A DNA stretch of 7,243 nucleotides from Nitrosomonas sp. (GCA_021774205.1 JAJFJI010000265.1:1-7243), one strand, 5' to 3'. Positions 1-5,842 are shown, counted from the first letter of the stretch. The notes: generated by a model from the sequence alone, not told the origin. Program-made: numbers and translations.

Positions 1-222
1 TCGCAGGGACAAAAGAAAAGGGTTGCACTAGCGCGGCTATTGATTTGCGATACAACATTATGGATATTGGATGAACCTTTGGCGGCATTAGATATTCACG
101 CAATTAAATTAATTAAAGAGCTGCTGGAAAAGCATTTGGCACAAGGTGGTATGGTAGTAATGACAACGCACCAGGAAATTGACATCGCAGCGGTAACAAC
201 GCAAAAGTTGCTACTCGCCTGA
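1..222 (+). CDS. ccmA: CcmA, heme-exporter ABC transporter ATPase (C-terminal part only)
   Basis: This is the 3' end of the ATP-binding subunit of the CcmABCD complex; its ATP hydrolysis on the cytoplasmic face drives release of heme-loaded CcmE. The reading frame is open from the first base and gives 73 residues before TGA at 220-222, about a third of the usual ~200-residue protein, so the 5' end lies outside the window. Visible residues 1-13 (SQGQKKRVALARL) are the ABC signature followed by its conserved basic helix. Residues 20-26 (LWILDEP) are Walker B with the catalytic Glu25, Leu30-Asp31 form the D-loop, and His57 in TTHQ is the switch histidine. Walker A and the Q-loop are not visible. 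The CcmA assignment over other ABC ATPases rests mainly on ccmB starting one base after the stop. Confidence 0.95.
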   Translation, partial: SQGQKKRVALARLLICDTTLWILDEPLAALDIHAIKLIKELLEKHLAQGGMVVMTTHQEIDIAAVTTQKLLLA

Positions 223-223
223 G

Positions 224-883
224 ATGTTTTGGTGGATAATTCAGCGTGACCTTTTATTGGCCATGCGTCGACGATCTGACGTACTAACGACACTGTTTTT
301 TTTCGTTATTGTCGTCAGTTTGTTTCCACTTAGTGTGGGGCCAGAAATGAATATGCTACGAACCATGGCGCCGGGTGTTGTATGGGTTGCGGCATTATTG
401 GCTTCAATGTTATCTCTGGAAAGAATGTTTTCCAGTGACTATCAAGACGGAACACTGGAGCAGATGTTAATATCACCCCATTCCTTGTCAATACTTGTAT
501 TAGGCAAGGCGATCGCACATTGGCTGGTAAGTGGGGTGCCATTGGTATTAATGGCCCCGGTGTTGGGTATACAGTATGACTTGTCTGTTGATGCGCTTTT
601 GGTACTTACCGCATCATTGTTACTGGGTACGCCTGTATTGAGTTTAATTGGCGCAATTGGCGCGGCGTTGACGTTGGGCTTGCGTGGCGGTGGGGTTTTG
701 GTGTCATTATTGGTTTTGCCACTTTACATTCCAGTACTGATTTTTGGATCTGGCGCCGTAGAAGCCAGTGCTGCCGGTTTAGGATATGAGGCACATTTTT
801 CGTTACTAGGCGCATTTTTCCTTGTTTCGCTTGTATTAGCTCCCTGGGCGATAGCGTCATCTTTACGAATCTCCATGGAATGA
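224..883 (+). CDS. ccmB: CcmB, heme-exporter ABC transporter permease
   Basis: This is the integral membrane partner of CcmA in the cytochrome c maturation ABC complex. The 219-residue length matches the family (about 220). About six hydrophobic segments can be seen, near residues 21-38, 50-64, 94-118, 122-150, 157-178 and 192-215. Family-typical stretches are LERMFSSDYQDGTLEQM (65-81), a cytoplasmic loop, and LPLYIPVLIFGSG (165-177). The ATG lies one base after the ccmA stop and has no clear Shine-Dalgarno sequence, so translation is probably coupled to ccmA. The next gene, ccmC, is 256 bases away, a break in an otherwise overlapping cluster. What CcmB transports is not settled in the literature; its established role is in the ATP-dependent release of holo-CcmE. 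Confidence 0.96.
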   Translation: MFWWIIQRDLLLAMRRRSDVLTTLFFFVIVVSLFPLSVGPEMNMLRTMAPGVVWVAALLASMLSLERMFSSDYQDGTLEQMLISPHSLSILVLGKAIAHWLVSGVPLVLMAPVLGIQYDLSVDALLVLTASLLLGTPVLSLIGAIGAALTLGLRGGGVLVSLLVLPLYIPVLIFGSGAVEASAAGLGYEAHFSLLGAFFLVSLVLAPWAIASSLRISME

Positions 884-979
884 CAACAGGGCCTTAGTAA
901 TTCTAATAACAGCGGTTGGCGTGTGTGGTAGGTGATTTGTGGCAGTCAACTGAGTTTTTTAGGGTAATTCAGTATCAAT

Positions 980-1005
980 AGTAACTGCGAAATATTACAG
1001 TTACT
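980..1005. repeat. 8-bp perfect inverted repeat, 10-base loop
   Basis: AGTAACTG at 980-987 is the exact reverse complement of CAGTTACT at 998-1005, separated by the AT-rich loop CGAAATATTA. In RNA it could form a hairpin, and in DNA a dyad operator. No T-run follows, so it is not a typical intrinsic terminator. It sits about midway between the ccmB stop and the ccmC start. Its function is unknown. Confidence 0.5.
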
Positions 1006-1090
1006 TTGATCATCTGGTTATCCAAGGTGAATTTAAGTAACCGATAGATTCAGCGGTACGGTAAACTCCCGAATTTAATTTTAAAATAAA

Positions 1091-1116
1091 GGGTTGTGGA
1101 TTTAGCGTTGCAACCC
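1091..1116. repeat. 6-bp inverted repeat with nested 8-bp palindrome upstream of ccmC
   Basis: GGGTTG at 1091-1096 pairs with CAACCC at 1111-1116, leaving a 14-base loop. The right arm also forms part of the palindrome GTTGCAAC at 1107-1114. The repeat ends 23 bases before the ccmC ATG, so a hairpin here would lie in the ccmC leader, or the dyad could bind a regulator. Short repeats like this can arise by chance. Confidence 0.35.
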
Positions 1117-1139
1117 GGTAATAAACAAAACATCAAAAT

Positions 1140-1886
1140 ATGGCAATTAACTGGTTTAAATATTCATCGCCTGCAAGTTTTTATTCTCTTGCCGGCAAAA
1201 TGGTTCCAATATTTTTTATTGCGGCAGTATTATTACTTGTGGCAGGTTTATATATTGGATTCTTTGTTGCACCCACGGACTTTCAACAAGGTGAAGCTTA
1301 TCGAATAATATTTATCCACGTTCCCGCAGCATGGATGTCTATGTTTTTATATTTAATAATGGCATTCTGGGCAGGGATTGGTCTTGCTTTCAATACGCGT
1401 TTGTCTTCCATGGTGGCAACGGCTATTGCGCCAACGGGCGCTCTGTTTACTTTTCTTGCGCTATGGACAGGTTCATTATGGGGAAAACCCATGTGGGGAA
1501 CTTGGTGGGTATGGGATGCACGATTGACCTCTGAGTTGATATTGTTTTTTCTTTACATTGGATTTATGTCATTGCAAGCGGCTATTGATGACCCGCGCCG
1601 GGCGGATAAGGCTGGCGCAATTCTTGCTTTGGTTGGTGTTATTAATATACCGATTATTTACTTTTCTGTGCAATGGTGGAACACCTTGCACCAAGGTGCC
1701 TCTGTTAGTCTGACCCAATCACCGACAATGGCGTCAACCATGCTTATGGGTATGCTCATTATGGCGCTGGCCAGTTGGATGTATTCAATTGCAATGACAT
1801 TAATGCGTACCCGTGTCATTATTCTTGAACGTGAAAGTCATACGGCATGGGTTTCTGAGTTGCATCAGAAGGAGGCAACACGATGA
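1140..1886 (+). CDS. ccmC: CcmC, heme lyase that loads heme onto CcmE
   Basis: CcmC is an inner-membrane protein that binds heme at its periplasmic face and catalyses its covalent attachment to the CcmE histidine. The 248-residue product has about six hydrophobic segments (near 22-43, 55-84, 91-112, 128-148, 160-176 and 198-224). The tryptophan-rich WWD motif runs through residues 119-130 (WGTWWVWDARLT). The two axial-ligand histidines of the family are His60 (in FIHVPAAW) and His184 (in WWNTLHQ), at the same numbers as I recall for E. coli CcmC. An in-frame TAA at 1122-1124 makes the ATG at 1140 the first possible ATG; MAINWFKYSSP is a family-typical N-terminus. The Shine-Dalgarno sequence is poor. 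The stop overlaps the ccmD start as ATGA. Confidence 0.97.
   Translation: MAINWFKYSSPASFYSLAGKMVPIFFIAAVLLLVAGLYIGFFVAPTDFQQGEAYRIIFIHVPAAWMSMFLYLIMAFWAGIGLAFNTRLSSMVATAIAPTGALFTFLALWTGSLWGKPMWGTWWVWDARLTSELILFFLYIGFMSLQAAIDDPRRADKAGAILALVGVINIPIIYFSVQWWNTLHQGASVSLTQSPTMASTMLMGMLIMALASWMYSIAMTLMRTRVIILERESHTAWVSELHQKEATR
1869..1875 (+). promoter_or_regulatory. Strong Shine-Dalgarno sequence for ccmD
   Basis: AAGGAGG lies inside the 3' end of ccmC, 7 bases before the ATG at 1883. It is one of the two strongest ribosome-binding sites in the window (the other precedes ccmG) and it fixes the start of the small ccmD gene. Confidence 0.85.
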
Positions 1887-2080
1887 ACTGGGAAAGTTGG
1901 TCAGAATTTTTTTCCATGGGCGGATATGGTGTTTACGTATGGGGCTCTTATTGCGTAACAATTATTTGTATTGTCGGCGAAATAATTTTAATTTCAAAAC
2001 GCCGTCGAACTTTACAGAAACATCTTGGTCTGATTCACGAATCAACAGCAAAAGAGATAAAAAATGAAACCACGTCATAA
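1883..2080 (+). CDS. ccmD: CcmD, small membrane subunit of the CcmABCD complex
   Basis: CcmD is a small single-span inner-membrane protein needed to release holo-CcmE from the CcmABC complex. The 65-residue product has the conserved N-terminal region FFSMGGYGVYVWGSY (9-23), with the aromatic and glycine residues typical of the family. One hydrophobic span follows (about 18-37), then a basic patch KRRR (39-42), which predicts a cytoplasmic C-terminus, and a polar tail. The start overlaps the ccmC stop by four bases (ATGA) behind a strong Shine-Dalgarno sequence. The last 17 bases overlap the start of ccmE in another frame. Confidence 0.94.
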   Translation: MNWESWSEFFSMGGYGVYVWGSYCVTIICIVGEIILISKRRRTLQKHLGLIHESTAKEIKNETTS

Positions 2081-2513
2081 AAAACTTGCTTTTATCACTT
2101 TGGGATTGTCAGCGCTAGCTGTGGCCGCAGCTTTAGTATTAAACGCTTTTCAAAGTAATCTGGTATTTTTCTTCAGTCCAAGCCAGGTGGCCGCTAATGA
2201 AGCGCCTATCGACAAAAAATTTCGAATAGGTGGACTGGTAGAAGAGAACAGCATTCAACGTCATGAAAGTGGATTAACAGTTAATTTCGCGGTGACAGAT
2301 AGTGCAGAAAGTATTCCAGTTACATATACCGGTATTCTTCCTGATCTGTTCAAAGAAGGTAAAGGTGTGGTTGCGCAAGGAAAAATATCGGCTGATGGTA
2401 TTTTTGAGGCAGATGAGGTGCTTGCCAAACATGATGAAAACTATATGCCACCTGAAGCAGCGATGGCTTTGGAACAAGCGGCTCAAGCACAGAAAGCATC
2501 AATGACACAATAA
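2064..2513 (+). CDS. ccmE: CcmE, periplasmic heme chaperone
   Basis: CcmE receives heme from CcmC through a covalent bond to a histidine and hands it to CcmF/CcmH for ligation to apocytochrome c. The 149-residue product has a basic N-terminus (MKPRHKK) and one membrane anchor (about 8-29). A soluble beta-rich domain of the OB-fold type follows (about 50-125). The signature HDENYMPPE starts at residue 123: His123 is the expected heme-attachment residue and Tyr127 the conserved axial ligand (His130 and Tyr134 in E. coli). The Ala/Gln-rich tail after about residue 131 is variable in the family. The ATG overlaps the end of ccmD by 17 bases, with a weak AAGAGA upstream as ribosome-binding site. 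It is the last gene of the second block; a 220-base gap follows. Confidence 0.97.
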   Translation: MKPRHKKLAFITLGLSALAVAAALVLNAFQSNLVFFFSPSQVAANEAPIDKKFRIGGLVEENSIQRHESGLTVNFAVTDSAESIPVTYTGILPDLFKEGKGVVAQGKISADGIFEADEVLAKHDENYMPPEAAMALEQAAQAQKASMTQ

Positions 2514-2548
2514 TTTTTCAAAAATTTATACCGGCCCTCAGCACACAC

Positions 2549-2580
2549 GCTTTTCTGCGAAAGCATCGGTTTTCTGCTTT
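2549..2580 (+). other. Two mutually exclusive hairpins, possible attenuator-like or weak terminator structure
   Basis: GCTTTT at 2549-2554 can pair with GAAAGC at 2559-2564 (4-base loop, one G-T pair). Alternatively AAAGCA at 2560-2565 pairs perfectly with TGCTTT at 2575-2580 (9-base loop). The shared middle arm makes the two folds exclusive. The stems are short and AU-rich and no uninterrupted T-run follows, so termination would be inefficient at best. It begins 36 bases after the ccmE stop. Confidence 0.25.
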
Positions 2581-2609
2581 AATACTCATACTATATACAT
2601 TTGTTCTGA

Positions 2610-2637
2610 TTGCTAAATAACCTATGTAAAATGTAAT
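2610..2637 (+). promoter_or_regulatory. Candidate sigma-70 promoter for ccmFGHI
   Basis: TTGCTA at 2610-2615 matches the -35 consensus at 4 of 6 positions and TGTAAT at 2632-2637 matches the -10 consensus at 5 of 6, with a 16-base spacer. Transcription would begin near 2644, leaving a leader of about 90 bases before ccmF. Other near-consensus -10 boxes occur in this AT-rich gap (for example TAAAAT at 2705-2710) but lack a comparable -35. This is a prediction by eye only. Confidence 0.3.
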
Positions 2638-2639
2638 GT

Positions 2640-2655
2640 TAAAACAGTAAAACAG
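2640..2655 (+). repeat. Perfect tandem 8-mer TAAAACAG x2
   Basis: TAAAACAG occurs at 2640-2647 and again, with no gap, at 2648-2655. If the neighbouring promoter is real, this repeat covers its predicted start site, a position where a repressor could act. No regulator is recognised from the sequence. Confidence 0.5.
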
Positions 2656-2686
2656 ACGAAACCAAAAAAAAACGTTTATTTTTCGT
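2656..2686. repeat. Imperfect inverted repeat enclosing an A9 tract
   Basis: ACGAAA at 2656-2661 pairs with TTTCGT at 2681-2686. The 19-base interior contains nine consecutive A residues (2664-2672) and the small palindrome AAACGTTT (2670-2677). The A-tract could bend DNA near the candidate promoter, or the RNA could form a weak hairpin about 50 bases before ccmF. Confidence 0.35.
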
Positions 2687-2733
2687 AGAATTACAGTAAG
2701 TATCTAAAATTCTTTAACTTATAAGCTCAAATT

Positions 2734-4806
2734 ATGATCCCAGAAATTGGTAATTTTGCCCTAATTCTAGCGCTACTATTAGCGCTGACACAAGGTACGC
2801 TGCCTATCATTGGAGCGGCGCGTAATATCCCTTCATGGATGGCCTTAGCACGACCTGTCGTGCAAGGCCAGTTTGTCTTTGTTGCAATCGCTTTTGGCTG
2901 CCTTGCTTACTCGTTTGTTACAAGTGATTTTTCGGTGTTGAATGTTGCGACTAACTCTAATACAGAGCTGCCAATACAGTATCGTTTTGCTGCCACTTGG
3001 GGGTCGCATGAGGGCTCATTGTTGTTATGGGTACTTATGATGGCGGGGTGGTCGGTTGCGGTTAGCGTATTTAGTCGCCATTTGCCAGATGAGATGGTTG
3101 CACGGGTACTGGGTGTATTGGGCCTCGTGAGCGTTGGCTTTTTGCTATTCATGTTGCTTACTTCTAATCCATTCGATCGTTTATTACCTGCAGCGATGGA
3201 AGGTAGTGATCTTAATCCTTTATTGCAAGATCCAGGAATGGTTATTCACCCTCCCATGCTTTATATGGGATATGTGGGTTTCTCAGTGGCATTCGCTTTT
3301 GCGATCGCTGCTTTATTGAGCGGGAAATTAGATGCGACCTGGGCACGATGGTCACGTCCCTGGACTACCATTGCATGGGTGTTTATGACCATTGGTATCG
3401 CCCTAGGTAGCTGGTGGGCTTACTATGAATTAGGCTGGGGTGGGTGGTGGTTTTGGGATCCTGTAGAAAATGCATCGTTTATGCCGTGGTTAGTGGGTAC
3501 AGCTTTGATGCATTCATTGGCAGTGACCGAAAAACGAGGCAGTTTCAAAAGCTGGACACTTCTACTCGCAATTAGCACCTTTTCTTTGAGTTTGCTGGGT
3601 ACATTCCTAGTTCGTTCTGGCGTCTTGACTTCAGTACATGCGTTTGCGACTGATCCCGAACGCGGTGTTTTTATTCTGATCTTTTTGGTGATAGTGGTCG
3701 GTTTTTCGTTGATGTTATTTGCTTGGAGAGCACCCAAGGTTGGTCTAGGAGGTAAATTTTCCTTGCTGTCACGTGAGTCATTACTGCTTTCTAATAACTT
3801 ATTGTTAATGGTGGCAGCCGGTAGCGTCATGCTTGGTACGCTTTATCCCTTGCTTATGGATGCGCTGGATTTGGGTAAGTTATCGGTAGGCCCGCCTTAT
3901 TTTGAGGCAGTGTTTGTTCCAATCATGGCGGTAGCGGTTTTTCTGATGGGTATCGGACCTATTGCACGCTGGAAACAGACGGATTTGCCGTCACTGGTAG
4001 TGCGTTTACGTTGGGCTTTTGCGGTCAGTCTTGTTACTGCTTTGACGGTACCATTTGTGATGGGCGAGTGGAAACTATTAGTGAGTTTCGGGTTACTACT
4101 CGCTTTTTGGGTGATTGCCAGTACTATAGTAAACCTGAAACATCGTCTGCAAAATAGCGGGCAAGGTGGATTATTTTCAAAACTTGCTAAACAATCCAGA
4201 AGTTATTATGGCATGCACTGCGCACACCTTGGGATTGCAGTTTTTATTATTGGTGTAACGCTAGTCAATGGCTACGAAACAGAACGAGATGTACGTATGG
4301 AAGTTGGTAGCAGCGTGTCTGTGGGTGGTTATGATTTCCGCTTTAGTGGTGTAAGTGATGTGGTTGGACCTAATTATCAATCAGTGATGGGTGAGATTGG
4401 TGTGCTACAAGACGGGGAATATATTCGCAGCTTGCACCCTGAAAAACGTACCTATAATGCATCCGGTATGGTTATGACTGAAGCTGCTATTGATACCGGT
4501 TTATTTCGCGATCTTTATGTCGCTTTGGGAGAGCCATTGGCGAATGATGAATGGGTAGTGCGAATTTATCATAAGCCTTTTGTAGATTGGATATGGCTTG
4601 GATGCTTTATGATGGCACTGGGTGGCATTTTGGCTGTAACAGATCGACGTTATCGCCTAGCTATCCGTGAAAAGCGTAAAACAGCTATTGAAAAAGACCA
4701 GAACAAAGAGCAAGCAGAAGCAAAAGACAAGGATGTTGATAGTGAAGCTGATCCAATTACCAGTGGTTCAGCACTCATGACAGAGACGGAGGTAAAAAAA
4801 GTATGA
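2734..4806 (+). CDS. ccmF: CcmF, cytochrome c heme lyase membrane subunit
   Basis: CcmF takes heme from holo-CcmE and, with CcmH, attaches it to the reduced CXXCH motif of apocytochrome c at the periplasmic face. The 690-residue product is a multi-span membrane protein with many hydrophobic segments. The WWD domain lies at 235-253 (WGGWWFWDPVENASFMPWL). The four conserved histidines can be assigned: His172 (IHPPMLYMGY) and His302 (VHAFATDP), His260 (MHSLAVTEKRG), and His498 (AHLG). A periplasmic domain (about 512-615) is followed by a last span (about 616-636). MIPEIGNFALILAL is the expected family start, although no Shine-Dalgarno sequence precedes it. The length exceeds the usual ~640-660 because of a charged Lys/Glu/Asp-rich tail from about 646. 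The end overlaps ccmG by four bases. Confidence 0.97.
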   Translation: MIPEIGNFALILALLLALTQGTLPIIGAARNIPSWMALARPVVQGQFVFVAIAFGCLAYSFVTSDFSVLNVATNSNTELPIQYRFAATWGSHEGSLLLWVLMMAGWSVAVSVFSRHLPDEMVARVLGVLGLVSVGFLLFMLLTSNPFDRLLPAAMEGSDLNPLLQDPGMVIHPPMLYMGYVGFSVAFAFAIAALLSGKLDATWARWSRPWTTIAWVFMTIGIALGSWWAYYELGWGGWWFWDPVENASFMPWLVGTALMHSLAVTEKRGSFKSWTLLLAISTFSLSLLGTFLVRSGVLTSVHAFATDPERGVFILIFLVIVVGFSLMLFAWRAPKVGLGGKFSLLSRESLLLSNNLLLMVAAGSVMLGTLYPLLMDALDLGKLSVGPPYFEAVFVPIMAVAVFLMGIGPIARWKQTDLPSLVVRLRWAFAVSLVTALTVPFVMGEWKLLVSFGLLLAFWVIASTIVNLKHRLQNSGQGGLFSKLAKQSRSYYGMHCAHLGIAVFIIGVTLVNGYETERDVRMEVGSSVSVGGYDFRFSGVSDVVGPNYQSVMGEIGVLQDGEYIRSLHPEKRTYNASGMVMTEAAIDTGLFRDLYVALGEPLANDEWVVRIYHKPFVDWIWLGCFMMALGGILAVTDRRYRLAIREKRKTAIEKDQNKEQAEAKDKDVDSEADPITSGSALMTETEVKKV
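4788..4793 (+). promoter_or_regulatory. Shine-Dalgarno sequence for ccmG
   Basis: GGAGGT lies 9 bases before the ccmG ATG at 4803 and is embedded in the last codons of ccmF. It supports this ATG as the start despite the 4-base overlap. A run of seven A residues (4794-4800) fills most of the spacer. Confidence 0.8.
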
Positions 4807-5333
4807 CACGCTATTTATTACCGCTGGTGGTCTTTCTAATTATGGTTGGGTTCTTGTTTGCCGGGCTTGGATTAAACCCACGTCAGGTGCCTTCACCGTT
4901 AATTGACAAGCCGGCGCCTGTTTTTCAGTTACAACAGTTGCATGATCCTGAAAAGATACTGTCATCCGAAGACAACATAGGAAAGGTGTGGTTATTAAAT
5001 GTGTGGGCCTCGTGGTGCGTAGCTTGCCGTGACGAACATCCATTGCTGGTTCAGTTGGCCAATGCTGGAATTGTTCCTGTTTATGGCCTTAACTATAAAG
5101 ATGAGCGCGGCACAGCGCTGCAGTGGCTGAAACAGTATGGTGATCCATACGCTGTTAGTGTTGTTGATCCCGAAGGAAGAGTGGGCATTAACTATGGTGT
5201 TTATGGTGTGCCAGAAACATATATTATCGATAAACAGGGAATTATCCGGCATAAGCAAATTGGCCCTGTAACCGTTAAATCAATGGAAGAAACCATATTG
5301 CCACTTGTGAAAGAACTACAGAGCCAAAGTTAA
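4803..5333 (+). CDS. ccmG: CcmG (DsbE), periplasmic thiol-disulfide oxidoreductase of cytochrome c maturation
   Basis: CcmG is a membrane-anchored thioredoxin-like protein that keeps the heme-binding cysteines of apocytochrome c and/or CcmH reduced, receiving electrons from a CcdA/DsbD-type protein not seen here. The 176-residue product has an N-terminal hydrophobic anchor (about 4-23) followed by a thioredoxin fold. The active site is WCVAC, with Cys72 and Cys75, inside LNVWASWCVACRDEHP. The cis-proline is Pro137 in YGVPETYIID. The length agrees with the DsbE subfamily. It starts in an ATGA overlap with ccmF behind a good Shine-Dalgarno sequence and ends in a TAATG overlap with ccmH. A generic TlpA-like reductase is the alternative, but the context makes CcmG clear. 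Confidence 0.96.
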   Translation: MTRYLLPLVVFLIMVGFLFAGLGLNPRQVPSPLIDKPAPVFQLQQLHDPEKILSSEDNIGKVWLLNVWASWCVACRDEHPLLVQLANAGIVPVYGLNYKDERGTALQWLKQYGDPYAVSVVDPEGRVGINYGVYGVPETYIIDKQGIIRHKQIGPVTVKSMEETILPLVKELQSQS

Positions 5334-5842
5334 TGAATCGACAAAATATATATTATATGCTCAGGTTAAAATGGGTGATGCCGCTGCTTTTTGTTGTTTT
5401 CTTGTTGCCATCATCTGGTTGGGCACAAGAGGCACGGTCAGTTGCGGAAGATCCGGAAGCTGAAGAAAGATTAATTGCATTGACAGAAGATTTGCGTTGT
5501 CTAGTTTGTCAGAATGAAACCATAGCAGAATCACGCGCAGATTTTTCTAATGATATGCGGAGGGAAATTCGTGAACAAATTCAAGCTAATAAGACTGACT
5601 CGGAAATTATTGAATTTTTAGTGGAGCGTTATGGAGACTTTGTCCTCTACGATCCACCCTTTAAACCAACGACCTTTCTTCTGTGGTTTGGCCCGCTCAT
5701 TCTATTCTTGTTAGGCTTGGGCACGTTAATCTTTTACCTTAGACAGCGCCGTACACTCGTAGAAGAAGAGAAACCATTAACGGAAGCTGAGCGCAAACAA
5801 GCCGAAGCGCTATTGAATGAAAATAAAGGTAATGACGCATGA
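5333..5842 (+). CDS. ccmH: CcmH, heme-lyase complex thiol subunit (short form)
   Basis: CcmH is a periplasm-facing membrane protein whose CXXC motif exchanges disulfides with apocytochrome c next to CcmF. The 169-residue product has an N-terminal signal sequence with likely cleavage after Ala31 (SSGWA/QE). The signature LRCLVCQN carries Cys56 and Cys59, and a helical region follows with YGDFVLYDPP (100-109). One C-terminal span (about 114-136) and a charged tail complete it. It corresponds to the N-terminal half of E. coli CcmH; the TPR half is the separate ccmI gene next door. The ATG overlaps the ccmG stop as TAATG with no clear Shine-Dalgarno sequence. In-frame ATGs at 5357 and 5378 would also keep the hydrophobic core of the signal, so the exact start is open. 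Confidence 0.95.
   Translation: MNRQNIYYMLRLKWVMPLLFVVFLLPSSGWAQEARSVAEDPEAEERLIALTEDLRCLVCQNETIAESRADFSNDMRREIREQIQANKTDSEIIEFLVERYGDFVLYDPPFKPTTFLLWFGPLILFLLGLGTLIFYLRQRRTLVEEEKPLTEAERKQAEALLNENKGNDA

Larger units (their letters stand above)
884..1139. other. Intergenic region ccmB-ccmC
   Basis: This 256-base gap has no open frame with a convincing start and ribosome-binding site. A GTG-started frame from 1096 only shadows ccmC in another frame. The gap contains two inverted repeats (980-1005 and 1091-1116), annotated separately. I found no good sigma-70 promoter: the best -35-like element, TTGATC at 1006-1011, has only a 3-of-6 match (TGAATT at 1028-1033) at suitable spacing. No GC-rich stem followed by a T-run was found, so a classical intrinsic terminator is not supported. 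Confidence 0.6.
2514..2733. other. Intergenic region ccmE-ccmF
   Basis: This is a 220-base AT-rich gap without a supported open frame. From left to right it contains competing short hairpins (2549-2580), a candidate sigma-70 promoter (2610-2637), a perfect tandem 8-mer (2640-2655) and an imperfect inverted repeat around an A9 run (2656-2686). This density of signals suggests that ccmFGHI can be transcribed separately from ccmABCDE, but nothing here proves it. Confidence 0.55.

Noticed and set aside
943..960. CAGT-CA-ACTG dyad followed by a T6 run (955-960), a possible terminator after ccmB
   Set aside because: The stem is only 4 bp with a 2-base loop, which cannot form a stable hairpin.
1006..1026. 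TTGAT followed by ATCCAA, reminiscent of an FNR/CRP-type half-site pair
   Set aside because: The half-sites are 9 bases apart instead of the 4 of an FNR site, and the right half is imperfect.
1096..1308. GTG-started frame beginning upstream of ccmC
   Set aside because: It overlaps the strongly supported ccmC frame for most of its length and encodes no recognisable protein.
994..2697. 8-mer ATTACAGT shared by both intergenic gaps (994-1001 and 2690-2697)
   Set aside because: For two gaps of about 256 and 220 bases, roughly one shared 8-mer is expected by chance, and surrounding bases do not match.
3423..3830. Antisense open frame of 135 codons inside ccmF
   Set aside because: It lies opposite the conserved WWD region and following spans of CcmF, its translation shows no recognisable domain or signal, and no ribosome-binding site supports it. 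It is a shadow of the ccmF codon pattern.
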